Assembly: GCA_903918315.1 (NCBI GenBank)
Contig: CAIXEA010000042.1
Span: forward strand, 1 to 64,000
DNA length: 64,000 nt
From: an uncultured Acetobacteraceae bacterium
GTDB taxonomy: Bacteria > Pseudomonadota > Alphaproteobacteria > Acetobacterales > Acetobacteraceae
Direction: 5' to 3'
In this document: positions 1-10,018 of the stretch, in pieces
Layout of the letters: the number at the start of each line of letters is the position of its first letter
How positions within the stretch are numbered: the stretch's first letter is position 1
Translations under genes and position numbers: made by a program
The notes under the pieces: model-generated
The model's input: the letters and a program-made list of their open reading frames with translations, nothing else
Told to the model about the DNA's origin: nothing
Databases searched by the model: none

Positions 1-192
1 CTCCACCGCCAACGCCTGACAAATCTGGTTCGAAACGCGGCACGGCAAGCATCGGCGAGGCGCGCGGTGTATTATTTCGGTATGACACCATATGACCCGG
101 GCGGGCGCTTGGGCTGGGCCAGGATGAATAAGATGGGCTAAGCCGGGGTGCTCCCCTCATCCTGGTCCCATGGCTGCCGCATTGGCGCCTGG

Positions 193-225
193 CCGATCCC
201 GTGTTTGTCCCAAGCACGGGATCGG
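193..225 (-). terminator. Terminator-like hairpin after the MOSC gene
   Basis: Perfect 11-bp inverted repeat CCGATCCCGTG (193-203) and CACGGGATCGG (215-225) with an 11-base loop. It begins 10 bases past the stop codon of the minus-strand MOSC gene. No T-run follows on the minus strand, so it may be a processing or transcript-end hairpin rather than a classical intrinsic terminator. The remainder of 1-234 shows no supportable gene. Confidence 0.4.
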
Positions 226-234
226 CAGTGGCGC

Positions 235-993
235 TTAGTTTCCCAGCAGTTCGATGGCATCGCCAACAGCGAAGCGGCCGCCGCTGACGACTTCGGCGTG
301 GATGCCCAACTCAGTATGTCCAAATAATGTCCTGAGTTCGGAAACCGGATCGGCGTCGCGCTCTGCGGTCTCGGGGTTCACCTCCGTCGCGGGGCAACGC
401 ACGGTGCCCTTGGTGATCCGCAGCACCGCGCCGCCCATCTGGATCTCCTGCCCGACCCAATCCCGTTCCGCCCAGGCGGGCGCACCGGTGAACCAGACAT
501 TGGCCCGGAAGCGGCGCCGATGCCGGCGCGCCCCGACCTTGGCCTCAAAGTCCTTGAGGCTGCTCAGATTGATCAGGCTGATGACCTTTTGCCGCTGGTC
601 GCAGAAGGAATGGCCGTCGACATATTCAAAATGCGGCGTCCCTCTGGCTTCTTCGCCGAGGTATTCGGTCAGAAAGGCCCCGATGCGCGCGCGGCCAGCG
701 GCTGTCAGAACCTGTTCCACCACGGTCGCACCGTCCGGGCCGCGCAGCGTCAGCCGGCCGGTGCCGGGCTCAAAGAAGGAGGCCAGCTTCGCGATTCGGG
801 CATTGCGCGCCAGGCACATGAAGTTGGTCTTCTGTAGCCAGCGCGGTTCGGCGGCGTCGAAGCCCGAGTCGCCCTGCGCCAGGGCGAAGGCACGATCCCA
901 GGGAATGCAGCCGCCCACGTCCACCGTGGCGTCGTCAAGCGCTTCCGCTGTCAGGCCTTTGACCGGGAAGCGGTACAGATATTCGATACGCAT
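235..993 (-). CDS. MOSC domain-containing protein
   Basis: 252-residue protein with the MOSC layout: an N-terminal beta-barrel segment (starts MRIEYLYRFPVKG, typical of the YcbX/mARC group) and a C-terminal MOSC core. The core contains TVRCPATEVNPET near residue 200, whose Cys is the conserved residue that ligates molybdenum cofactor in related proteins. There is no ferredoxin domain, so a redox partner, if needed, is encoded elsewhere. By family it probably carries Mo cofactor and may reduce N-hydroxylated substrates or traffic sulfur; the substrate is unknown. A GGGGGGA ribosome site lies 9 bases before the ATG. The gene diverges from clpB. Confidence 0.85.
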   Translation of the reverse strand: MRIEYLYRFPVKGLTAEALDDATVDVGGCIPWDRAFALAQGDSGFDAAEPRWLQKTNFMCLARNARIAKLASFFEPGTGRLTLRGPDGATVVEQVLTAAGRARIGAFLTEYLGEEARGTPHFEYVDGHSFCDQRQKVISLINLSSLKDFEAKVGARRHRRRFRANVWFTGAPAWAERDWVGQEIQMGGAVLRITKGTVRCPATEVNPETAERDADPVSELRTLFGHTELGIHAEVVSGGRFAVGDAIELLGN

Positions 994-1001
994 GATTCTA
1001 T

Positions 1002-1036
1002 CCCCCCTTGAGTGACAGCTTGCCTGATCCCACCTG
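1002..1036 (+). promoter_or_regulatory. Candidate sigma-32 heat-shock promoter of clpB
   Basis: A C-rich run leading into CTTGAG (1007-1012), with TCCCACCT about 15 bases further on (1028-1035), resembles the sigma-32 pattern CCCTTGAA-N13-17-CCCATNT. The -35-like block matches well and the -10-like block partly. It sits about 80 bases before the clpB ATG, where a heat-shock promoter is expected. Confidence 0.5.
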
Positions 1037-1113
1037 AACAGTGAAAGGGTTGTATTGACGTTGCCGCTTTTGGGACGCCTCCGAACCCGTCGCCTGAGAA
1101 GAGGGACATAGTC

Positions 1114-3693
1114 ATGGACATGGAAAAATTCACCGAGCGGTCACGCGGTTTTTTGCAGGCCGCGCAGACCATCGCGATCCGCGAGTTTCACCAGCGCATC
1201 GCCCCAGAACATTTGCTGAAAGCCCTGCTGGATGATGAGGAAGGCGCGGCGGCGGGCCTGATCCGTGCCGCCGGTGGCGACCCCAAGGCGGCGCTTCTCG
1301 CCATTGAGGCGGATGTGGCGCGCAACCCGAAAGTCAGTGGCGGCGGCGCCGGCCAGCCGCAGATCACGCCGGATCTGCTACGGGCATTGGACTCCGCGCA
1401 ACAGATCGCCAACCGCGCGGGGGACGAATTCGTCGCCCAGGACCGGGTGCTGCAAGCGCTCGCAGCCTCCGACACGACCGCCGCGCGCGCCCTGAAAACG
1501 GCGGGCGTCAGCGCGCCGGCCCTGGAAAAAGCCATTGCCGACATCCGCAAAGGCCGCAAGGTCACCAGCGAAAACGCTGAAGCCAGCTTCGACGCGCTGA
1601 AGAAATACGCCCGCGACGTCACAGCCGTGGCGCGGGAGGGCAAGCTCGATCCGGTCATCGGCCGGGATGAGGAAATCCGCCGCACCATCCAGGTCCTGGC
1701 GCGACGCACCAAGAACAACCCGGTGCTGATTGGCGAACCGGGTGTGGGCAAGACCGCGATCGTCGAAGGCCTGGCGCTGCGCATCGTCAATGGTGACGTG
1801 CCGGAAGCGTTGAAGGGCAAGCGGCTGCTGTCGCTCGACCTCGGCGCCATGGTCGCGGGCGCCAAATACCGGGGTGAGTTCGAAGAACGGCTGAAGGCGG
1901 TGCTGAAAGAGATCGAATCCGCGGAAGGCCAGGTCATCCTCTTTATCGATGAGATGCATACGCTCGTCGGCGCCGGCAAGGCGGATGGGGCGATGGATGC
2001 TTCGAACCTGATCAAGCCGGAACTGGCCCGCGGCACATTGCATTGCATCGGGGCGACCACGCTGAACGAATACCGCAAGCACGTCGAAAAGGACGCCGCC
2101 CTGGCCCGCCGTTTCCAGCCGGTGTTCGTGGGTGAGCCGAGCGTGGCCGATACGATCAGCATCCTGCGCGGCATCAAGGAGAAGTACGAACTGCATCATG
2201 GCGTGCGCATCACCGATGGCGCGCTGGTCGCCGCGGCGACCCTGTCCAACCGCTATATCACCGACCGCTTCCTGCCGGATAAAGCGATCGACCTGATGGA
2301 TGAGGCGTCCTCACGCCTGCGCATGCAGATCGACAGCAAGCCGGAAGCGCTGGACGAACTCGATCGCCGCGTCATGCAGCTCAAGATCGAGCGCGAAGCC
2401 CTGAAGAAGGAAACGGACACCGCGTCGAAAGATCGCCTGGTGAAGCTGGAAAAGGAACTGGCCGATCTGGAGGAGAAGTCGAATGCGATGACGGCGGCGT
2501 GGAAGGCGGAAAAGGGAGAGGTGCAGGAGGCTCAGAAGCTGAAAGAGCGCCTCGACCAGGCCCGCAGTGAGGTGGAAGTGGCGCAACGCCGCGGTGACCT
2601 GACCCGCGCCTCGGAACTCCTGTATGGCGTGATCCCGGCGATCGAAGGCCTGCTGGCGCAGTCCGGCGATGGCAAGCTGGTCAATGAAGCGGTGAATGAG
2701 GAAGCGATCGCCGGCGTCGTGTCCCGCTGGACCGGCGTGCCGGTGGACAAAATGCTGGAGGGCGAACGCTCCAAGCTGATGAAAATGGAAGACAAGCTGC
2801 GGGAGCGGGTTGTCGGCCAGGATCAGGCCCTGGTCGCGGTCGCCCATGCGGTGCGTCGTGCCCGCGCCGGGTTGCAGGACCCGAACCGGCCCATCGGCAG
2901 CTTCCTGTTCCTCGGCCCGACCGGTGTCGGCAAGACCGAACTCACCAAGGCCCTGGCCTCGTTCCTGTTCGACGATGATCGGGCCATGGTGCGCATCGAC
3001 ATGAGTGAGTTCATGGAGAAGCACAGCGTGTCCCGCCTCATTGGCGCGCCCCCTGGCTATGTCGGCTATGACGAAGGCGGGGTGCTGACCGAAGCGGTTC
3101 GGCGGCGGCCCTACCAGGTGATCCTGTTCGATGAGGTCGAGAAGGCGCACGAGGACGTGTTCAACGTGTTGCTGCAAGTGCTGGACGATGGCCGTCTGAC
3201 CGATGGGCAGGGGCGGACGGTGGACTTCAAGAACACCATCATCGTGCTGACCTCCAACCTCGGCTCCGACGTTCTGGCGGCGCAGCCGGAGGGTGAGAAG
3301 GTCGAGATGGTGCAGGCCCAGGTGATGAACGCGGTGCGCGCGCATTTCCGGCCGGAATTCCTCAATCGCCTGGACGAGATCATCCTGTTCCGGCGCTTGC
3401 AACGGGCGGACATGGCCTCGATCGTGAAGATCCAGCTGGAGCGCCTGCGGGATCTGCTGACCGATCGCAAGATCGATCTGGACCTCGATCGCAGCGCGTT
3501 GGATTGGCTGGGGGCGGAGGGATACGACAGCACTTACGGCGCCCGGCCGTTGAAGCGGGTGATCCAGCGGTCGTTGCAGAATCCGCTGGCTGGCCTGATC
3601 CTTGAAGGATCCATCAAGGAAGGTGACACCGTCCATGTCTCCGCCGGGCCTGACGGTCTGGTGATCAACGGGGCGCTGGCGGCAGCGGCGTGA
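1114..3693 (+). CDS. clpB: ATP-dependent disaggregase ClpB
   Basis: Full-length Hsp100 chaperone of 859 residues. It has an N-terminal substrate domain, a first AAA+ module with Walker A GEPGVGKT at about residue 207 and Walker B ILFIDE, a long charged coiled-coil middle domain (about 400-525), and a second AAA+ module with GPTGVGKT at about residue 601. The middle domain is what separates ClpB from ClpA/ClpC. It forms cytoplasmic hexamers that pull polypeptides out of aggregates together with DnaK/DnaJ. AGAAGAGGGA lies 7 bases before the ATG. It is monocistronic, with a likely heat-shock promoter upstream and a GC hairpin just after the stop. Confidence 0.97.
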   Translation: MDMEKFTERSRGFLQAAQTIAIREFHQRIAPEHLLKALLDDEEGAAAGLIRAAGGDPKAALLAIEADVARNPKVSGGGAGQPQITPDLLRALDSAQQIANRAGDEFVAQDRVLQALAASDTTAARALKTAGVSAPALEKAIADIRKGRKVTSENAEASFDALKKYARDVTAVAREGKLDPVIGRDEEIRRTIQVLARRTKNNPVLIGEPGVGKTAIVEGLALRIVNGDVPEALKGKRLLSLDLGAMVAGAKYRGEFEERLKAVLKEIESAEGQVILFIDEMHTLVGAGKADGAMDASNLIKPELARGTLHCIGATTLNEYRKHVEKDAALARRFQPVFVGEPSVADTISILRGIKEKYELHHGVRITDGALVAAATLSNRYITDRFLPDKAIDLMDEASSRLRMQIDSKPEALDELDRRVMQLKIEREALKKETDTASKDRLVKLEKELADLEEKSNAMTAAWKAEKGEVQEAQKLKERLDQARSEVEVAQRRGDLTRASELLYGVIPAIEGLLAQSGDGKLVNEAVNEEAIAGVVSRWTGVPVDKMLEGERSKLMKMEDKLRERVVGQDQALVAVAHAVRRARAGLQDPNRPIGSFLFLGPTGVGKTELTKALASFLFDDDRAMVRIDMSEFMEKHSVSRLIGAPPGYVGYDEGGVLTEAVRRRPYQVILFDEVEKAHEDVFNVLLQVLDDGRLTDGQGRTVDFKNTIIVLTSNLGSDVLAAQPEGEKVEMVQAQVMNAVRAHFRPEFLNRLDEIILFRRLQRADMASIVKIQLERLRDLLTDRKIDLDLDRSALDWLGAEGYDSTYGARPLKRVIQRSLQNPLAGLILEGSIKEGDTVHVSAGPDGLVINGALAAAA

Positions 3694-3701
3694 TGGGGGG
3701 C

Positions 3702-3725
3702 GGGGCGCGGCATAGACCGCGCCCC
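3702..3725 (+). terminator. Hairpin downstream of clpB
   Basis: Perfect 9-bp stem GGGGCGCGG (3702-3710) / CCGCGCCCC (3717-3725) with a 6-base loop, starting 8 bases after the clpB stop. The following T content is weak, so this is a probable rather than certain intrinsic terminator. Confidence 0.5.
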
Positions 3726-3781
3726 AGCCTTGCCCGGGGCGCACTTGCGTCGCTGGAGCAGCAGCGCTATCGTCCACTCAG

Positions 3782-3798
3782 TTGCGAATAACTCGCAA
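3782..3798 (+). promoter_or_regulatory. Fur-like operator upstream of the iron permease
   Basis: TTGCGAAT-A-ACTCGCAA is a near-perfect inverted repeat, with 7 of 8 positions symmetric around a central A. It ends 24 bases before the ATG of the FTR1-family permease. Size, symmetry and location fit a Fur-superfamily iron box. Assignment to Fur rather than a relative is inferred. Confidence 0.55.
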
Positions 3799-3822
3799 TT
3801 GCAGCGTTGGAGCCAAGCCGGC

Positions 3823-4956
3823 ATGTTTGTCAGTATGATCCTCGTCTTCCGGGAAGCCATGGAAGCGGGGCTGATTATCGGGATCATCCTCGCCGCATCC
3901 ACGGGCGTGGCCGGACGCGGGCGCTGGATTGCCGGGGGTATCGCCCTTGGTCTGGCCGGCGCGGCCCTGATCGCCGCCTTCGCCAGTGCTTTGTCGGAAG
4001 CGTTTGAGGGCGCGGGGCAGGAAGCCTTCACCGCCGCGATCCTGATCTTCGCCGTGGTCATGCTCGGCTGGCACATCGTCTGGATGTCCCACCACGCCCG
4101 CACCATGGTCACCGAATTCCGCCAGATCGGCCGCGCCGTGCAACTCGGCCACCGCACGCTCGCCGCGCTCGCATCCGTGATCGCTGTGGCGGTGATGCGG
4201 GAAGGGGCTGAGGTCGTGCTCTTTCTCTATGGCACTATCGTCGGCTCCCATACTGGTTTCACCGCCATTCTCCTGGGCGGGCTGCTGGGGGTGGCCGCGG
4301 CCGGTGCCTTGTCATGGCTGCTGTATCGCGGGCTGGTGCGTATTCCCATGCAGCGCCTGTTTTCGGTCACCAATGCCCTGATCGCGCTGCTCGCCGCCGG
4401 CATGGCCGGGCAGGCGGCCGCGGTGTTGCATGCGGCCGATCTGTTGCCGGCCCTGGGGGAGCAACTGTGGGACACCAGCGCCTTCCTCGCTGATGATTCC
4501 ATCATTGGGCGTGGCATGCGGGCGCTCATTGGCTACTCGGCGCGCCCATCGGGCATTCAACTCCTGGCCTGGGCTGCGACCTTGTTCACGCTGGCGGGTC
4601 TGTCCCGCCTGATCGGGCGGCAGCCGCGCGCCAAGCTGGTCGCGGTTGCCGCGTTGTTCGCGCTGGTTCTGGCATCGCCGCCGGCCCGCGCCGAGGACTC
4701 GCCGATGGTCGAAATCAAGAACCATCGCTTCGTCCCCGATCGGCTTGACGTACCAGCCAATGTGAAATTCAAACTGCTGGTCAAAAACGCCGACGAAACC
4801 GCTGAAGAATTCGAAAGCGCCAAACTGAACCGGGAGAAGCTCGTCGGCCCCGGCCAGACGATCACCGTGTTCCTGGGCCCACTAGCGCCGGGCGAATATC
4901 CGGTGTTCGGCGATTTCCACCAGGATACCGCCAAAGCAGTACTGATCGCCCGATGA
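3823..4956 (+). CDS. FTR1-family iron permease fused to a cupredoxin-like domain
   Basis: 377 residues. The first ~280 are a multi-pass membrane region with the two diagnostic REXXE iron motifs, REAME (about 10-14) and REGAE (126-130), the hallmark of FTR1/EfeU high-affinity iron permeases. After a last membrane segment ending ASPPARAEDSP, residues ~290-377 form an exported cupredoxin-like domain resembling the N-terminal domain of EfeO; it has no Cys, so a classical type-1 copper site is absent. The ATG at 3823 was chosen because REXXE then lies in the first helix and GGAG precedes it by 10 bases; an in-frame TTG at 3730 would add an unlikely leader. It is followed with a 4-base overlap by an outer-membrane protein gene and preceded by a Fur-like box. 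Confidence 0.88.
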   Translation: MFVSMILVFREAMEAGLIIGIILAASTGVAGRGRWIAGGIALGLAGAALIAAFASALSEAFEGAGQEAFTAAILIFAVVMLGWHIVWMSHHARTMVTEFRQIGRAVQLGHRTLAALASVIAVAVMREGAEVVLFLYGTIVGSHTGFTAILLGGLLGVAAAGALSWLLYRGLVRIPMQRLFSVTNALIALLAAGMAGQAAAVLHAADLLPALGEQLWDTSAFLADDSIIGRGMRALIGYSARPSGIQLLAWAATLFTLAGLSRLIGRQPRAKLVAVAALFALVLASPPARAEDSPMVEIKNHRFVPDRLDVPANVKFKLLVKNADETAEEFESAKLNREKLVGPGQTITVFLGPLAPGEYPVFGDFHQDTAKAVLIAR

Positions 4957-5744
4957 AAGACCTGCTTCGCCTGCTGCCCGGCGCCCTCGCGGCCGCCCTG
5001 GTCGCTTTGGCACCCGCTGTCGCAACCGCCGATTACCGCGTGGTCTCGCCGCGCTCCGTTGATCAGGGGGAGTTGGAGATCGAAACCAATGGGTCCGCCG
5101 CCTTCGACCGCAAGGGTGAGAAAAGCGGTGCTCAGAGCCATACGATCGAAATCGGCACCGGCCTGACAAGCTGGTGGCACTTCGAGGTCGAACTCGGGTT
5201 CAACAAGGACCCCGGTCCTGGTCAGCCCATGCTGGCCGACGTGGTGGTGCTGGAAAACATGTTCGAGATCACCGAACCCGGTGAGGCGTTCGTCGATCTC
5301 GGTTTCTACGTCGAGTACGGGCAATCCATCACCCGCGGCCGCTACGCAGCCCCGAATCAAGTGACCTTTGGCCCGGTCATCGCCAAGGACATCGGGCCGA
5401 CGACGCAGACCATCAATCTGTTCTTCACCCGCGAACTCGGCCCCGGGCAGACGACGCAGGGGCTGGATTTCTCCTACGCCTGGCAGAACCGCTGGAACGT
5501 CTGGCAACCGCTGTCACCGGCGATCGAGGTGTATGGCGATACCGGCGTGCTGGGCAGTGTGCCGCGCCTGACGAAACAGCAGTTGCTGGCCGGCCCGGTT
5601 GCGGTTGGCGCAATGCGGCTGAGTGACCTGGGCCTGGGCACCGCCGGCAAGGTCAAATACGAACTCGGCTGGCTGTTCGGGATGACCCCTGAGAGCCCGC
5701 AAGGCGCGCTGCGCTGGCGCCTGGAGCTGGAGCTGCCGTTCTGA
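4953..5744 (+). CDS. Predicted outer-membrane beta-barrel protein coupled to the iron permease
   Basis: 263 residues with a clear Sec signal peptide (MKDLLRLLPG..., probable cleavage after ALA/ATA near residue 26). The rest has alternating hydrophobic strands, many aromatic residues and a C-terminal ...LELELPF. A terminal Phe is the usual recognition signal for BAM-assembled outer-membrane proteins. I do not recognise a named family. The start codon overlaps the permease stop (ATGA), so the two are translationally coupled, and a role in iron passage across the outer membrane is a reasonable inference. It could also be a structural protein without transport function. Confidence 0.75.
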   Translation: MKDLLRLLPGALAAALVALAPAVATADYRVVSPRSVDQGELEIETNGSAAFDRKGEKSGAQSHTIEIGTGLTSWWHFEVELGFNKDPGPGQPMLADVVVLENMFEITEPGEAFVDLGFYVEYGQSITRGRYAAPNQVTFGPVIAKDIGPTTQTINLFFTRELGPGQTTQGLDFSYAWQNRWNVWQPLSPAIEVYGDTGVLGSVPRLTKQQLLAGPVAVGAMRLSDLGLGTAGKVKYELGWLFGMTPESPQGALRWRLELELPF

Positions 5745-5786
5745 CCCAGGCGGCTTCGTCCCTTTTACAGCCCGGAGAAGGAGAAT

Positions 5787-5804
5787 GCCGGCGGTTTAGC
5801 CGGC
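5787..5804. terminator. Short GC hairpin between convergent genes
   Basis: GCCGGC (5787-5792) and GCCGGC (5799-5804) are self-complementary arms around GGTTTA, overlapping the glcB stop codon. It lies between the converging outer-membrane protein and glcB genes, so it may end both transcripts. There is no T-run, so confidence is low. Confidence 0.3.
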
Positions 5805-7961
5805 CGCCTTCGCCTCCCGCCGGCGGCGGTGCAGGATGAATTCGGTATAGCCATTGGGCTGGTTGCGCCCGTCGAAGATCAGGTCGCAGGCGGCCTTATA
5901 GGCGACCCCGTCAAAGGCCGGTGCCATCGGGCGATACAGCGGATCGTCTGCGTTCTGGCGGTCCACCACCCGCGCCATGCGCTGCAAGGTCTCGGTCACC
6001 TGCGCCTCATTCGTGACGCCATGCAGCAGCCAGTTGGCGATATGTTGCGATGAAATGCGCAAAGTGGCGCGATCTTCCATCAAGCCGACATCATGAATGT
6101 CGGGGACCTTGGAGCATCCGATTCCCTGGTCGATCCAGCGCACGACATAGCCGAGGATGCCCTGGCAGTTGTTGTCGAGTTCCTGCTGCACATCGTCCGG
6201 CGACCAGTTGGCGCCCTCGGCGACCGGGATCGTCAGCAGATCGGTCAGCGGCGCCCGCGCGCGCGCGGCGAGATCGGTCTGGCGCGCGGCCACGTCCACC
6301 TGGTGGTAATGCAGCGCATGCAGCGTCGCGGCGGTGGGGGAGGGGACCCAGGCGGTATTCGCCCCGGCCATCGGGTGTCCGACCTTCTGCACCAGCATAT
6401 CGGCCATACGGTCCGGCGCCGCCCACATGCCCTTGCCGATCTGGGCTTTGCCGCGGAGACCGGATTCGAGGCCGATGTCGACGTTCTGATCCTCATAGGC
6501 CTTGATCCAGGCGGTGCCGCGCATGTCGTTCTTGCGGATCATCGGGCCGGCTTCGATGGAGGTGTGCATCTCATCGCCGGTCCGGTCCAGGAAGCCGGTG
6601 TTGATGAACACCACCCGGTCCCGGGCGGCATGGATGCAGGCCTTGAGGTTGGCGGAGGTGCGCCGTTCCTCATCCATGATGCCCATTTTCAGCGTCCGGG
6701 GCGCGAGGCCCAGGATGGTTTCCACCCGGCCGAACAGATCCGCCGTCAGTGCCACTTCGTCCGGCCCATGCATCTTCGGCTTGACGATATAAACCGAACC
6801 CGCCCGGCTGTTCCGGATCGGGCCCTTGCCGCGCAGATCGTGCATGGCGATCAAGGACGTGATGGCGGCATCCAGGAAACCTTCCGGGATTTCCGCCCCA
6901 TCCGTACCCAGCACGGCATCGGTGTACATGTGGTGCCCGACATTGCGCACCAGCATCACGCTGCGCCCGGACAGCCACAACGAACCGCCGGCGGGTTTGG
7001 TGTACTGGCGGTCCTCATTCAGGCGGCGGGTCATGGTCTGACCGCCTTTGACGAAGGTATCCGCCAGATCGCCCTTCATCAGGCCCAGCCAGTTGCGATA
7101 GGCGAGGACCTTGTCCTCGGCGTCCACCGCGGTGATGGAGTCCTCACAATCCTGGATGGTTGTCAGCGCGGCTTCCATGACCACGTCAGCCACGCCGGCG
7201 GCGTCGTCCTTGCCGATGGGATGGGTGCGGTCCACCACGATTTCGATATGGATGCCGTTATGGCGCAGCAGCACCACCGACGGGGCGGCCGCGTCGCCGC
7301 GATAGCCGACGCATTGCGCGGGGTCTTTGAGCCCGGTCTTGCCCCCGCCCTTGAGCGCGACTGACAGCGCGCCATCGACGATGGCATAGCCGGCCGCGTC
7401 GGCGTGGCTGCCGATGGCCAGCGGCGCGGCGCCGTCCAGAATGGTGCGCGCTTTGGCCACCACCCGATCGCCGCGGATCTTGTTGTAGCCGCCCGCGCGG
7501 GTGGCGCCGCCGTCCTCGGCAATGGCGTCTGTGCCATAGAGCGCGTCGTACAAGCTGCCCCAACGCGCGTTGGCGGCGTTCAGCGCATAGCGGGCATTGG
7601 TGACGGGCACGACCAGCTGCGGGCCGGCGAGGCTGGCGATTTCCGGGTCGACATTGGAGGTATCAACCGAGAACGCGCCGGGTTCCGGCACCAGATAACC
7701 AATGCCGCGCAGAAATTCGAGGTAACCGGCGCTATCGGCCGGTTTGCCCTTATGGGCGAGGTGCCAGGCATCGATCTGCTTCTGCAGGTCGTCCCGCCTG
7801 GCCAGCAGCGCCGCGCACCGTGGCGCCAGATCGGTCAGCAGCCCGGCGAATCCCGACCAGAACGCGTCCGCTTGTAGCCCGGTTCCCGGCAGAGCCTCGG
7901 TCTTGACGAAGTCGAACAACGCGCGCGCGATACTGAGCCCGGAGGCCTCGACCCGATCCAT
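5796..7961 (-). CDS. glcB: Malate synthase G
   Basis: 721 residues, the usual length of the G isoform. It condenses glyoxylate with acetyl-CoA to malate in the glyoxylate bypass and glycolate use. Family blocks are clear: [13 protein letters not shown] near the N-terminus, the mid-region [18 protein letters not shown], the region around [10 protein letters not shown], and [11 protein letters not shown] downstream. The ATG at 7961 gives the family-typical N-terminus [15 protein letters not shown] and has GGGAG 9 bases upstream; a longer frame to 8033 lacks support. No isocitrate lyase is nearby. The LacI-type regulator gene lies upstream on the same strand with a 107-base gap, so regulation by it is possible but not shown. 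Confidence 0.95.
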   Translation of the reverse strand: MDRVEASGLSIARALFDFVKTEALPGTGLQADAFWSGFAGLLTDLAPRCAALLARRDDLQKQIDAWHLAHKGKPADSAGYLEFLRGIGYLVPEPGAFSVDTSNVDPEIASLAGPQLVVPVTNARYALNAANARWGSLYDALYGTDAIAEDGGATRAGGYNKIRGDRVVAKARTILDGAAPLAIGSHADAAGYAIVDGALSVALKGGGKTGLKDPAQCVGYRGDAAAPSVVLLRHNGIHIEIVVDRTHPIGKDDAAGVADVVMEAALTTIQDCEDSITAVDAEDKVLAYRNWLGLMKGDLADTFVKGGQTMTRRLNEDRQYTKPAGGSLWLSGRSVMLVRNVGHHMYTDAVLGTDGAEIPEGFLDAAITSLIAMHDLRGKGPIRNSRAGSVYIVKPKMHGPDEVALTADLFGRVETILGLAPRTLKMGIMDEERRTSANLKACIHAARDRVVFINTGFLDRTGDEMHTSIEAGPMIRKNDMRGTAWIKAYEDQNVDIGLESGLRGKAQIGKGMWAAPDRMADMLVQKVGHPMAGANTAWVPSPTAATLHALHYHQVDVAARQTDLAARARAPLTDLLTIPVAEGANWSPDDVQQELDNNCQGILGYVVRWIDQGIGCSKVPDIHDVGLMEDRATLRISSQHIANWLLHGVTNEAQVTETLQRMARVVDRQNADDPLYRPMAPAFDGVAYKAACDLIFDGRNQPNGYTEFILHRRRREAKAAG

Positions 7962-8068
7962 ACCGATTAACTCCCGTTGTCGAGAGCCGCTTGTTGCGGC
8001 GCACCATCCGTCAAGTATGGCATGCGGCGACACATCTACAAGAGTGAAAGATCGCCGCCTTGCGCCAT

Positions 8069-9115
8069 TCAGGTCGTGCCTCGCTCGACAATGCGGAAGG
8101 CGAGATGAACCGGTTCATCGGTCCGCGGGCCGTTGCCGGTCAGGCGCTGCAACAGGAAGCCGGCCGCGATCTCCCCCGCTTCGCTGCCTTCCACGTTGAC
8201 GGTCGTGAAGGCCGGTTCGCTGGCGGCGCTGAGCTCGAAATTGCCGAAGCCGCAGACCGCCAGATGATTCGGAATGGCCAGCCCATGCTGACGCGCCTCG
8301 GTGATCGCGCCGAAGGCCAGGAGATCGGAGCTACAGAACAAGGCCGTCGGCGCTTCGAGGCCGCCCAGCATGCCCCGCAACGCGGCCCGTCCCGCCTGGA
8401 TGGTGCTCGGTGCGGGGATCACGGCCTCACCAACCACCGTCCCGCCGGCCGCGCGTACGGCGGCGGCGAATGTCTCGGTGCGGACCAGGGCGCGGGGATC
8501 ATCGGCCGAGATGGTCGCGAATCGCGTATGGCCCTTGCCGAGGAAAAAATGCGCCACCTCCTCCCCCACACGTTCATGGTCGAACCCGACCAGCATATCG
8601 ATGGGTCTGCGCGAGACGTCCCAGATCTCCACCACGGGGATCCCGGCTTCGCTGATCATCTGGAACGCACCCGGTGTATGCGCCGCGCCCGCGATCAGCA
8701 GCGCATCCGGCCGCCGCCCCAGCAGGGCGCGCAACAACGCCTCCTTGTCATTGTCTCCATAGCCGCTGAGGGAGAGCATGACCTGGTAGCCCGCGACCCG
8801 CATCGCATCAGTGAAGCTTTGAATCAGCCCGGCGAACATGGGATGCGCGATCGTCGGCACCACCGCCGCGACCATGCGTGAGCGGCGCGACGACAGCCCC
8901 CCCGCGATCAGGTTGGGCACATAGCCCAGCTGCGCGATGGCCGCGCGCACCTTGGCCGCCGTGCCGGGAGACACCCGGTCGGGGGTGTTGATCACGCGGG
9001 AAACGGTCATCGGCGCGACGCCGGCCAGGATGGCGACGTCGGTGATCTTGACCGGCGCGCGGGCGCGTTCAGGGCCTCGATTGGGGGCTGGGTTGGGATC
9101 TGGCTCGTTGAGCAT
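8069..9115 (-). CDS. LacI-family transcriptional regulator
   Basis: 348 residues. After a ~20-residue Pro/Arg-rich tail comes the LacI helix-turn-helix ([20 protein letters not shown]), the hinge helix region ([20 protein letters not shown]) and a periplasmic-binding-protein-type effector domain to the C-terminus. The hinge and adjoining sequence look closest to the GntR (gluconate) group, so a sugar acid effector is possible. Genes under its control are not evident here; glcB directly downstream is one candidate. The CPBP protease gene ends 28 bases upstream on the same strand. Confidence 0.9.
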   Translation of the reverse strand: MLNEPDPNPAPNRGPERARAPVKITDVAILAGVAPMTVSRVINTPDRVSPGTAAKVRAAIAQLGYVPNLIAGGLSSRRSRMVAAVVPTIAHPMFAGLIQSFTDAMRVAGYQVMLSLSGYGDNDKEALLRALLGRRPDALLIAGAAHTPGAFQMISEAGIPVVEIWDVSRRPIDMLVGFDHERVGEEVAHFFLGKGHTRFATISADDPRALVRTETFAAAVRAAGGTVVGEAVIPAPSTIQAGRAALRGMLGGLEAPTALFCSSDLLAFGAITEARQHGLAIPNHLAVCGFGNFELSAASEPAFTTVNVEGSEAGEIAAGFLLQRLTGNGPRTDEPVHLAFRIVERGTT

Positions 9116-9143
9116 CCGCCCACCCTAGACCGGCATGGTCCGA

Positions 9144-9899
9144 TCAACCAGACGGGATGGCGAGAGCTAGCGCGGTCATTGCCGCGGCCATGACGTTGTT
9201 GATGAGATGAACGGTCAATGAGGCCCTGAGGCCGCCGGCGGCATGGCGCGCGACGGATAGCGCGAGGGCGGCCGGAATCAGAAACAGCACCCGTGCCGGG
9301 GTTTCCAGCGCATGCAGGGCCAGCCAAGGCCCCGCGGTCAGGCCGGCGCAGACCCAAACCCCATGCCCCCGGCGGGCCAGCGCGCCCCAGAGCCAGCCGC
9401 GGAAGAAGAATTCCTCCGCGACGGGCGCGAGGACCGTGATCAGCAGCAGCCCGGGGACCAGGATCCCTGGGCCGGGCCTGTCATCGCCCTTCAGCATTTC
9501 CGGCACCGCGTCGCGGGTGAAGTCGGCAAACGCGGGAAACGCGATACCCAGGGCGGAGATGGCGAGGGCCCAGCCGAACAGGCCCAGGCACAGGGCCGTG
9601 ATCAGGCGCGACCGCCAGGGCCCCGACGGGCCAAACCCATCTGGCGTCCCGCGGCGCATCCACAGCGCCGCGGCCAGCAAGGTGCCGAGAAACGCGCCCG
9701 TCGCCACCAGCGCGAAGGCCAGCACGCCGGGTGCCGCGAACCGGTCCGCATCGATTACGCCTAACTGATTCAGCACCGGAATCACGAGGCCGGCACCCAA
9801 GGCCAGCAGGACCGTCGCCACGAGGGCGACCGCGCCGGCCGCGCCAATCCATGCACCGGCGCCGGCGAGCAGAAGGAGGGTGCTGGCGCGTGGATTCAT
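9144..9899 (-). CDS. CPBP-family intramembrane metalloprotease
   Basis: 251 residues, about seven membrane segments, and the CPBP/Abi motif EEFFFRG at about residues 159-165, followed by the downstream conserved His region (LALHALETP) and the N-containing motif HLINNVMA near the C-terminus. Relatives are Rce1-like CAAX proteases; bacterial members act in peptide processing, self-immunity or membrane homeostasis, and the substrate here is unknown. The ATG at 9899 with GGAG upstream is preferred; the frame stays open to 9983 but the extra residues are hydrophilic and atypical. It diverges from the CBS-domain gene. Confidence 0.85.
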   Translation of the reverse strand: MNPRASTLLLLAGAGAWIGAAGAVALVATVLLALGAGLVIPVLNQLGVIDADRFAAPGVLAFALVATGAFLGTLLAAALWMRRGTPDGFGPSGPWRSRLITALCLGLFGWALAISALGIAFPAFADFTRDAVPEMLKGDDRPGPGILVPGLLLITVLAPVAEEFFFRGWLWGALARRGHGVWVCAGLTAGPWLALHALETPARVLFLIPAALALSVARHAAGGLRASLTVHLINNVMAAAMTALALAIPSG

Positions 9900-10018
9900 C
9901 ACAGGGGCTCCGGGACGGGTCCGCAGCATAACGCGCTCGCTGCTTTGATCCACCGCAATGACTCCAACCGACCTGATTGGCACATAAAGTCAGTCTTGAT
10001 CAGAAGGAAGTTTGCGCC

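Noticed and set aside
1-60. tRNA fragment suggested by GGTTCGAAAC
   Set aside because: No acceptor stem, anticodon arm or CCA can be assembled around it.
2311-3777. Antisense frame of about 490 codons over clpB
   Set aside because: Antisense to a complete ClpB, with no ribosome site and no recognisable protein.
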